From contig JALIZF010001818.1 in assembly GCA_029948255.1 (NCBI GenBank), positions 62,001 through 126,000 of the forward strand: DNA of 64,000 nt. The letters run 5' to 3'. Shown here piece after piece: positions 34,301 to 46,300 of this stretch. A program made the translations under genes and the position numbers. The number at the start of each line of letters is the position of its first letter. The stretch's first letter is position 1. The stretch is from Telmatactis stephensoni. Taxonomy: Eukaryota; Cnidaria; Anthozoa; Actiniaria; Isophelliidae. The notes below the pieces were generated by a model. That model saw only the letters and a list, made by a program, of their open reading frames with translations. It was not told the origin of the DNA and made no database searches.

Positions 34301-37300
34301 ACGGAGGATATTAAGACTGCAGTACATTTAATAACTTCTCTCTGTTCTGCACAATATCGGTCTAAACCTGGACAAGATCAGAACATTCAGACAGATATAA
34401 AATACTTAGATTTTGCGAAAGCGTTCGATTCAGTGGACCATGGAATATTGTTAAAAAAGTTGGAATGTTATGGCGTGACTGGATCTCTGCTAAAGTGGTG
34501 CAAAGATTATTTACATGAAAGAATGCAACGAGTATTAGTGGATGGGTCAGCTTCTCAGTGGTCAACTGTAACCTCCGGCGTGCCCCAAGGGAGCATTCTC
34601 GGCCCCTTATTTTTTGTTGTGTTCATTAACGATCTCCCAGATTCTGTTACAAATGTAAACACAGCCATCTACGCCGATGACACAAAGCTCTATAAAGCAA
34701 TTCGATCCCCATCCGACTGTGATGTCCTACAGAATGCTTTATCCGATGTTACACGCTGGAGCCATATTAGCAATATTAGTTTCAACTCCTCTAAATGTAA
34801 AGTCCTCTCTGTAACTCGAAAGAAAAATCCTGTGTTATTCAATTATCATTTTACCTCAAGTGACTTGTTGCGTGTTGACTTTGAAAAAGATCTTGGCATC
34901 ATAGTTACTAGCAACCTTACATGGGAAACACATATCAACTCCATCATTTCTAAAGCTAACAAATTGCTTGGCCTCCTGAGACGGACCTGTCCCCTTCTAA
35001 CTGATATCAAAGTTAGACGTACGCTCTACTTGGCTTTGGTAAAATCCCAGCTATGTTATGGTACTGAAATCTGGTCTCCTCACTCCTACACGCTAAAGAA
35101 CAGACTGGAAAGAGTACAGCGATCGAAGAGCAACAAGGTGGATTCTGCGGACAAGACCTGGTGAAATGCCCTGTAAGGAGAGATTGACAAAGCTGAATAT
35201 TCTCCCCCTGGCCTACGACAGAGAACTCAGAGACCCTGTACTTTGCTATAAATTAATCTACGATAATCTAGGTTTAGATTTCAGCGACTACGCTTCGTTT
35301 GTTTAGCACAGACGTACTCGTCTGAGTGCATTATCCAATCGTAGACTTAAAGTACCTTTGTGTAAAACCAAAACTTTTCAGTCATCATTTTTCAATAGAG
35401 TTGTTAACATCTGGAACTCAATGTGTGCTATAGCTGACCCTGACAGTTTTTTGAATGTATCTGCCTTTAAATTATTCCTCCAGAAGCAGAACAAAACGAA
35501 ATTAATTTATGTCAACGTTTGAGACAGATTTTGGCTGCACCTGGACCCATGTGCCAACATGTTCTTGCCATAGTTAGACCGGCATGAAGGGTCTACCTAT
35601 GACTGCCCGGGGCGTTTTGGCACATGGGTCCCGGCACCGCTAGTTTCTTGATAACCCGGAATAATAGTTTCAGTGTTCAATATTTTAAGGGTGGGGAGGA
35701 CAAATTTTCAGTTGTACCTGGGCCGTGTGCCAACAAGTTCTTGCCATAGTGAGACCGGCATGAAGGATCTTCCTGTGGCCATATGAAACTTCACCTTAAC
35801 ATTTACTTGTATCCCATTTCCTTTACAAAGTCACGCAATACCGGCAGGTCAAAATCAACACAATTTTTGTACAATTTCGTATTTTTCATGTTTTTCTTTT
35901 ATTCTGGCGCAACTGTTACCAGCGATTTTCGAAATTTACATGTTTAAGCTATGTAATGACCTGAAGATAATGATGATACACAAAAATTTGGGCTCGGGTT
36001 TTGAGACTTAAAGTTTTCAAGTTGGCTCACTTTTACGAGAAGATTCGGACTTGGTGATAGACCAGTCACACTGGACAAAAAGACGGATTTACTTGTATAC
36101 AAAATTACTATTAAATTTGACTTAAACTTCAAATTTACTGAAGTTTAAGGTAGTTTACAACATCACTGTAAATTTGGTATTTACCCATAGCTTTACTTCT
36201 CCCATAAATGCATGTAAAAGCTCAGTTTACAATTATAGTAAACTTACGGTAAATTTTACGAAAATTTGATGTTTACAGTGATTAAATGTCAAGTAAATGC
36301 ATGTTAAATTGCAAATTTAATGTTATGTAAATCATACTTAAATTCAACTTAAATGCCAAGTTTACAATTATTAAATGTCAAGTAAATCCATGTTAAATTG
36401 CAAATTTAATGTTATGTAAATCATACTTAAATTCAACTTAAATGCCAAGTTTACAATTATTAAATGTCAAGTAAATCCATGTTAAATTGCAAATTTAATG
36501 TTATGTAAATCGTACTTAATTCGACTTAAATGCCAAGTGAGCAAACACTTAAATGTAAAGTAAAACTCTCAGTAAATCTCAAGTTTAATATCATTTAAAT
36601 GCGCGCCTCTCCCATTTTATTGCAGGAATAAACAACATCTGGTAACATTTAACAAATCTTTAATGAAATAAATTCATATACAATACATACACTTACAAAA
36701 TAGTGAAATGAATAACATAATACACATTCTAAATCAAATTAAAATTGTAATATATTTTTCGATCGCATGCAATGCCGATATGTAAATAATGTTCCACACT
36801 TAACAGATAGTTAAGTAATTTTAAACATCGAAGCGTTACATTTAACACGGTTTCGTTTTATTTCCTCCAAAGTAATTAATACCATGGCACTGAGGGATAT
36901 TAGTGACTAAGTGTCCCCTCAGCCTCGGGAGGTTTAGTAAAAGTCCACTAAACCTCCCTCGCCTTCGACTGGACAATTTAGTCTCTAATATCCCTCAGTG
37001 CCATTACATGGTATTACTTATAAGAAGGTGCAAACAAAAACACTCCCGTGCTCCTCATCTGAATTGGAGTGTTCCGATGACATGTAGTCCATGTAGAGAA
37101 CTTAGCTTGGTGATATCGTGCCTTATCTTCACTCCCTACTGCCGGTTGTTCTTTCCAACGCTCTCTTCCTCCCAACTAGTTTCTAGAAGATCGTAACAAT
37201 TAAGTTTGAGTGTTAATCGAGATACTGCCAGCATTTTTCATTATGTTAATTGAAACAGCAGAACATGCTCGCTCGATTTGCGTGTAGACTAGCGTTACAC

Positions 37301-40300
37301 TGTCAGGTGGTATTGATGAGTTTGATAATGAATAGTGATTATGCACTTATTAGATGTCAGTTGATGATCTAGTAGTTCATCTCTTTTGCGCCAAAATAAA
37401 GTCTACATTCCGAGTTAATTTTATGCCGCAGACGAATCTAAAAATACAAATAACGACAAATCTTTGATGCAGCATTAAGATACACATGTTTTGATTAATA
37501 TTGTGTCAGAAAAGTATCAATAAGTACTTGATTTGATTTTGGCGCCATCCAGTTACACAAGGCATAATTTATGCATATCGCAATTTAAGAAAATTTCCTA
37601 GGGAATTACCTTTTACAGGACAGCATTCCAAGCAATTTTACACCGTTACATTTCCAAATGCATTTACATAAAAATTGTACATTAATTTACATTATTGCTG
37701 ATGAATTTTGTTTTGTCCGTTCCAATGAAGCACAGTTTTGATATACGGCCGTTATAGTTCTCTAGCTATTATAGACTCGATATTAGACACAAAAAAGGAC
37801 ATAAAGCTAATTCGCTACTTTGTACATGCTTATATACCGTGGTTTGCGTAAGATAGGCTAATCTAGCATTTAGCAAAGGGATAAGCTACTAAAACGTAAA
37901 AATGGAATTTTTGGCGCCAATTCTCTTTAGTAGTCAGTTAGTACCCGGACTACAGTATACTCATACTTTTAAATGTAACGGGGTTTCAATGCATTAGAAT
38001 ATGGCTTAATATATTTTATAAGTTTTGATCACTTACCAGATATCTCCGCCATTTTGCTGGACAAAGAATGAAGACTACTAGTAGAGTACTGAATCGAAAC
38101 GATCACAACGGTAAAGTGCACTCACGAGACTGTGCCGGAGCTGAAATGTGACTGAACAAGGTCGATCGGGGTCATAAGGTGGCGTTACGTCTCACATCCA
38201 ATAATTTCATTCTCGTATTTCCTTATCTGTGGCTCTAGTCACACTTCTCGATAAGCTATACGTGCCGGCAAAGCTCGCTCTTTTTATATTCCAGTTCTGA
38301 ACCTGATGTAGACTTTGGAATTTTTATATAACGAAATTGCAAAAGAAAACTTTTAAAATCATACCGGAAGAAAAAGATAAAAGATCTGACACAAAAGCCA
38401 TCCACTCCTTCATCGGATGAGGATAGTCTTAATTGATGACCTTGATGATAACGGTGAGATATGGAATAATTTGTCAAGTGACGAGATCGATGATGATTTA
38501 GAGATTGAAGACATTTTATATTGAATTTTAAAGACTGTAAATTTAGTAAATTTCAAGTTTAAAAATTTACTGCTCATTAAATGTCATGTAAAGTTGTGCG
38601 CTTGAGTCTACTGATATTGATGACATTTTATATTGAATTTTATAAATTGTAAATTTAGTAAATTTCAAGTTTAAAAATTTACTGCTCATTTAATGTCACT
38701 GTAAATTTTGCATTTTCATGAGTTCCAAAAGTACCCAAAACTGTACTTAAACATGGAATTTACTTGAACATTTGATTGTGATTTAATTCTAGTTTACTGT
38801 AGAATTTACATTGTAATTTACTTGAAACGTAAATTATAGTAAACGTGATATTTACTTAGCATTTAATAACAATTAAACGTTAAATGTTGCATTTACTAAA
38901 ATGAAATTACTATTAAATTTACAACTCCAAATTTACTATTTCATTTACATGACCATTAAGTTTATGTAAATCCGTCTTTTTGTCCAGTGTCACATATTAT
39001 TGACCCATAGCTCTGTAACGCTTATGCAAATCCCACTGTTACCTCAATATTTGAAACCTTCAATAAATTTGGCGCATTTTGATGTATAATACTTGTAGGT
39101 TCGTGAAGATTTGAGGTCGGGTTATGGGTTATAGATTTAGCGCGCTGGTGATTTTTTGCTTCCTGACGCTTAAGGCGGTCACAGTTAAAGCACAGAACGA
39201 TAGAGAAAATGCAAACCAAGGTCCACACGGCAGTAATATCCCCTGGTTTACGTACGAAATAAACAAGTAAGTATAATTTTTCCCGCTCTTTTTACAAATC
39301 ATACAAAATATATATTTCTATATATAAATACAAATGAAAAAAAACCTGCATTTATTTGTTCACAGCTATGTGATTTACAACATCTCAAAATGCATTGAAA
39401 AACGTCCGGACGAAAAAGCAGATAGTGTAACTGCTCGTATAATCGAAAGGATTTTTGATGAGGCTTGTGTACGAGGAGTAACAATCGGAAAGAGGTTGAT
39501 AAATTCTTTCAAAAAACAGCTATCCAAGCTGAAAACAGGTTTCTCGAAAGCTTCGTCAAGTGGAGGGAAATCATCGAAAGAAGCAGAGAGGAAAATGAAG
39601 ACAACAACATATAAATTCAGAGTTTATTATCATGAAATTGATAACAACAACTTGATCGAAGAAAATCGGCAGCTCCGCGGAGAAAAGAGGCAAGCTGAGG
39701 AAGAACTTGTTGTAAAACAAGCAAAGCGAATGAGAATTGAAGAGAAGCTCAGAAACGTAATTACTCGAGAAGAGAATAATAAAGTTTTTTACAGAGAAAA
39801 AATTAAGGCACTGGCAAAAAAAGCAGCAATGATGCAAAATAAAGGGAAAAAGGTCCAAATAAAAATAAGAAATTCAGTGATTATACTCCTCAACATCAAG
39901 CTAGAATTAAAAAGGGCTTCAAAGAAGATTGCCAAACTACACTGTCATTCTTAGGTCTTTACAACTTTGTTGCAACTAAAGTGGAAATATTCAACAAAGA
40001 GAAAGGAAAACATGAAATTATTTCTCTGATTGACGAAGATGAACTACAATTTGACACAAAAGCAAAAGAAATCACTGATAATGATTTAGATGATATTAAT
40101 TACTGGATTTATATCAAAGATAATTATAATATTTCCAATAAAGCCTGGCATGAACTAGCCATGGAGTGTGAAGAGATGCCTTGTAAAGGTAAAATGTCAG
40201 AGAAAATTGGTGAACTAAATACAAGATGGAACTTAAAAGAGACACCAGGAGAGGCTGAGGGGGTACAAATTTCTTTTAAAGAAAGTCTCACTGAACAGTT

Positions 40301-43300
40301 ACAAAGGCTTCAAGAAAATGGCCTAATAGAAACAAATGAATCTACCATAAAGATAAAAGTTAGTGGGGATGGCACTAATATTGGTAAAAGATTAAAAATT
40401 GAAAATGTAACATATACGATATTAAATGAAAAAGAAAATGCAATGAGCGAAAGAGGGAATTATCCCCTGGCAACAATCAAGACCCCAGAAAATTAAAGGA
40501 ATGCTTGGCATGATCTTAACAATGAAATGTCTGATTTAAAGACAATTGTTGTAAACAATAAAACCTATGAAATAGAGTATTTCTTGGGAGGTGACTGGAA
40601 ATTTCTGGCATTGGTGCAGCAAATCAAGACTTCGCATGCATTTGTGTAAGTGCCCCAGAAAGGAAAGATCCCACATTGATAAAAGTTGGTCAACTGATAA
40701 ATCATCTGGAGCCAGAGATCAAGAGGAAATATCCAACCACTCCAAACACAAGCAATATAATTGTAAATACAGTCCATTGTTCACTTTTATCCCTGTTGAT
40801 CATGTCATGATTGATACCCTTCACTTGTTCTTGAGAATATCTGATAACCTAACTGAGCAACTGATTCGAGAACTGAAACGACAAGATGCTATGGAGAAAG
40901 TGACTACATTTTCAAATGGATTCAATCTTCAAAAATATAAACACATGGCTGGCTATCAAGAATTTCTAAATAATCTTGGAATAAACTTTGAATGGAAAGT
41001 CAACAAAGACACTAAAAAATTGGAGTATAGGGATTTAACAGGCCCAGAGAAACTAATTTTAATTGAAAACATTGATTTTAAACAACTGTTGCCAAACTTT
41101 GGAAAAACAAATGAAATGAAAATCATTTGGGGAGGATTCATGGAAATCATAGGTGATTTAAAGCTTGATTACACAACAGAGAAATCAATCACTGAATTGA
41201 AAGAGAAGCTAAAGACATGGATAAGAAACTACCTTGCTCTCTACCAAGCGAAAGATGTTACTCCCTACATACATGCCTTGTATGCTCATATCCCAGAGTT
41301 TTTACAATTGTACTCCAATATTTCAAATTTTAATCAACAGGGAATTGAAAAATACAATGATGTGGTATCAAAAAACTACTTCAGGTTTTCAAATCATAGG
41401 GGAATACAGGCATTAAAGCAGCTTATGTTTAAAAAAATGAGGATCCAGTTTCTGGAAGGAAAAGGATATCAAAGACAAAAACATTCATATACATGTGGAA
41501 ATTGTTCCATCCAAGGTCACACAATTAAAACCTGCACCAAGAAATGTAACAACTGCAACCATAAAACATACTGCTCTCACCTTTTGAAAATTGAAGGCAA
41601 ATATATACCAAGATGTTTAACCACTTTATAGATTAAAATGGGTGTACAACTTTTGTAATCCAGATATAACTAGAAGTTACAGCTTTTGTAATCCAGATAC
41701 TGTAAATAAATTTTATATGTTCTTTGAAGCATAGTCATATTTGTTCCCGTCACCTCTAACAAATGTAAAAACTAGGCATAAACTATCCTCAATTTCTGAT
41801 CGAATATATTTTTCTCCGATTAATTTAAACTCTTGGATTGGAAGTTTCCTTGTTATCCAGAAACGTACGGTTCCTTCAGTCACGAATGCAAAATATCCAT
41901 TATTATCATTAAAAATACGTTCGTCCCATTTGTTTCCTAACAAAGTTGCTAAAGTCTGCTAAAGCCAGATTTGAGTTGATGTGATATACTGCTTTTCCAC
42001 GTTCTTGTTTTGGTTTTTGAGTCAGTGCAAGTCCTTCGTCGAAAACATCCTGCTCAATTCGTATCTCAATACGTATGCTGGGGTCATCCCTTCGGTAGGA
42101 ATAAAGTCTCCTTTTTATTTCCCGATAAAGTTCTCCATGTACTAAATCACTTCGATCTGTTAAAGAAGCGCTTGAGGGGACTGTATACGGCTCTAAACGC
42201 TGAAAAACCGTGCTTATGTCTTCGCCACCGCATGACCTCCACTCGTCGTATTTACTACTGTATCCTACATAGTGGATTTTAATTCGGTTTTGCTTCTTGT
42301 CTACCTCTGTTACTGTCACAGGATAAAGTTTACGATCTTTGCGTTTCCTCTTTACTTTCTTTGACTTTATGGAGTCACAGAAAACTTCTTGAATGAAAGG
42401 TTTTGGTGCCTTTCCCTCTCGCTTTGATGCCATGTTTAGACTCTCCGCATGAACGCGTGACTAACCTTTAGCGTAATCCAATGCTACTGAGCAAGCGCAC
42501 TAAAGAAATAATGGTCGAGTGTACCTGGACGCTAGTGAATTGCAAATGTTCATGATATGGGGACATAAGTTTCTTATGTGGAACGTGTTGGCACATGAGT
42601 CCCGGCACTGCTAGTTTTTTGATAGCTGCATAGAATATTTTCATTGCTTTCTATTTTAGGGTTTGGGGAGGGTATCTTTCTAGTTTTTAGTTACTTTAGT
42701 CAAGGCGAGTACCTCGCATGGGACTTCGTGTCCCGTTTGTACCCACCTCTTGGACAGTGCCTTTGTTTGTTGATTTTTTTCTTCCTCTAATTTTTGTATT
42801 TTAGTTATGGTTTGTCCAATAAAGTTGTGAAAAAAAAGAACGTTTGTGGGCATTGTTCACGCGCACTTTTATTGCGCACGCTAGCGCGTGCTACCTCAAT
42901 AAATCCAAGGTGGCGGCCTAAAAATATTTTTTCCGGTAATTATTAAATTTCGATCTTTTTAAATGGAACTTATTTTACAAGAAGAAAAAATACAAGACAT
43001 TTGACCGAGGAAAAAAATCATCCAGATTGAAAAAACTTCAGACGTCCAGAAAAAAGGACGAAAAAGATTTCAGTAGACCCAGTCTCCTCTCGGTATTCAA
43101 GATGGAGGGGAAATTTTTAAACTTTACGACTCGATATCTCGGGAACGAATACGATGACCCCCACTTTTTTATCCTTTAAACAGAGCTCTTTCAAACATCT
43201 ATGAAATATCTTAAGGTTGGTGCCTACGATTCACTGCTTTCTGCGCATGTAAAAACATTGAATTTTCGTCAGTAAAGCCATCGTAAAAACAAGGCCGTTT

Positions 43301-46300
43301 CGTACGACTTTTTGAAAAAAAAACTTACAGAATTAAAGGAAAACCATTTAGCCTCTCCTGTGTTTAAATGAAATTCACAGATGATGAACAAAATCTGAAT
43401 TACGTCTATTTTGACTACCATTTCTACCAGAAACTATCTGTTTTAGTCGCCATCTTGAAAATGTCCTAGGAAGCTTAGGGAATTTTTGATTTTTTGCAAA
43501 TTCTGATTAGATTTCTTGCGTTTATCGGCAAATAAATAATTATAAGTAATACCATGACCCTGAGGGATATTAGTGATTAAATGTCCCCGAAGCCGAGGGA
43601 GGTTTAGTGGAAGTACTAAACCTCCCGAGGCTGAGGGGACATTTAATCACTATTTTCACCAGGGAATTCCGCGTATAATAGCCCAAAATTAACAGAATTT
43701 GCACGATTTAACCCACTGCGCGTGGCACGGGGTATGTCCAACATAACTGCATGGCATTCTGGCTATAAAAGACCAGCCTTCATGAGCTTTGAGAGAGTTT
43801 TAGGTCTTGTCGACCGAACGGATGACTCAACGACAATCTCTCTTCCCATTGCTCATCCGCTCATCGCTGTGCTCAACCTCAGTTAATGATGGCACAAGTT
43901 CCCGTTCCACCGGCAAATGCCGCTCAAGTTTAGTCTAGGAGTATTAGGGAGCACATGCCGAAGGGACGACTTCTCCCCATATCTTAGATGTGCCTTTGGC
44001 TATTGTTAGCGGGGGACCCTGATGAAAATATATTACTAATATCCCGAAGAAGTCATGGTATTACTTTGTAATACCATGATCACCGAGGAAATAAACGAAA
44101 ATATACTTCGCTGTTTGTTCATCCAAAACTTGAAAATATTATACAATTCTTTTACCAATTGTGCGTAACCCTGTTCTCTGGGGACTTTCGAAAATAGATT
44201 TCTTTGTTATATACTTACAATGAACAAGTATTTATAGGTTGTTAATCAATTCGAAAGCTTAATTGTTTTTCATAATGCTTTCTTTGCTTCGTTATGCTCA
44301 TGCGCAAAATAGAATGCATAGATCCCACACGCGTAAGAGTGTGCAGTGGTAAGAGGTATCGGTGCGTTAGAAAGTTATAGAGTTTCGGGACAGCGTGCAA
44401 AGTTGTCCCGACGTCCCGATGATTGATCATATATGAGGGACAACCACTCATGAATAACATGAGGGACGATTAGTTCTAATCGTCCCTCATTAATTATGGA
44501 TGAGGGACGATTAGTTCTAATCATCCCTCATTCATAATTAATGAGGGAATATTAGAACTAATTTTCCCTCTTTCTATTCATGAGGGAGGGATGTTAGCGA
44601 TTAAACGTCCCTCCAAAAACAATAGATCCCGAGGTGATCATGGTATTATTATAAGTAATACCATGACCCTGAGGGATATTAGTGATTAAATGTCCCCGAA
44701 GCCGAGGGAGGTTTAGTGGAAGTCCCGAGGCCGTAGGCCGAGGGACTTTTACTAAACCTCCCGAGGCTGAGGGGACATTTAATCACTAATATCCCGAAGA
44801 AGTCATGGTATTACTTTGTAATACTATGATCACCGAGGAAATAAACGAAATATACTTCGCTGTTTGTTCATCCAAAACTTGAAAATATTATACAATTCTT
44901 TTACCAATTGTGCGTAACCCTGTTCTCTGGGGACTTTCGAAAATAGATTTCTTTGTTTTATACTTACAATGAACAAGTATTTATAGGTTGTTAATCAATT
45001 CGAAAGCTAAATGCTTTCTTTGTGTCGTTATGCGCATGCGCAAAATAGAATGCATAGATCCCACACGCGTAAGAGTGTGGAGTGGTAAGAGGTATCGGTG
45101 CGTTAGAAAGTTATAGAGTTTCGGGACAGCGTGCAAAGTTGTCCCGATCGTCCCGATGATTGCGTTAAATGAGGGACAACCACTCATGAATAACATGAGG
45201 GACGATTAGTTCTAATCGTCCCTCATTAATTATGGATGAGGGACGATTAGTTCTAATCATCCCTCATTCATAATTAATGAGGGAATATTAGAACTAATTT
45301 TCCCTCTTTCTATTCATGAGGGAGGGATGTTAGCGATTAAACGTCCCTCCAAAAACAATAGATCCCGAGGTGATCATGGTATTACTATATAAATCGCACG
45401 GATACTCCCTTTTTTGTAAATTGTAAAGTGGAGATTAAACTACAATTTTATAAAATTTTCATAAATTTAAAATTGAAACTTGATCACAAAAATTGGACAT
45501 TTCATCTGGCAGCCATGGAACAAAACAAGCATAAAACTAGTAAAAAGGCATTGACAAAAATTGATATTACTTGTTTTCATATTTTATATGGCATTGACAA
45601 ATGATAGAAATGCGTTTTAAACGTTTTACTAAAAACAAGTTTGAAATTTTTTTTCAAAATATGGAGTATTAATATTTTTTCTTTTGAATTGGCCTCTAGA
45701 ATATGCAGATTTTGCAACATTTGATGACGTGTAACTCATTAAAATGCACGATGACCAATTTGTTGTTGTTGTTGTTGTTGTTTGGGTTATTCTTGCTGCC
45801 TATATGATGGGTTCTTTGATACCCATATGGTTTTAGGACAAAAACAATTATCTTCGCATTAGCAGGCACCAACCTTAAGATGAAAAAAGATCTAGGTGTA
45901 GGGGAAAGAGTTACACGAAAAACATCAACAAAATCCACCTCAACATTCAATCGAATGCCATAAAATTCGGTTGCATCGCGCGGATAAATAGCCGCCTCAT
46001 AAAAAATCTTAATTCCTTTTTCAATCACTGATTTTAGCCAGAAATGTCTCGGATACAACAGTTCGTGTTTTGGCATGATTTTTATAGAGCTTTGTTCATT
46101 TTTGACATTCTCTAAGTGCGTTTCTAAAACTCATTAGTAATTCATAAGCAAATAGACCAATTGAAGACGCTCATTTGGTCACGTGTTGAGACCTTTATAC
46201 CAGATATAAACACTGATGCATAAACATGAGTGTTTTATCAAAATCAGTTAAAACACTCATTAATAGAACATGAGTGTTTTAACTAACTCTGATAAAACTC

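Noticed and set aside
39022..39228. Minus-strand frame overlapping the first transposase exon
   Set aside because: Antisense shadow with no motif. The plus-strand reading has a donor and phase match.
39334..41631. Relationship of the transposase to RAG1/Transib
   Set aside because: The SGDGT and terminal Glu-containing motifs look superficially RAG1-like, but spacing and the rest of the protein do not support naming it so. A profile comparison is required.
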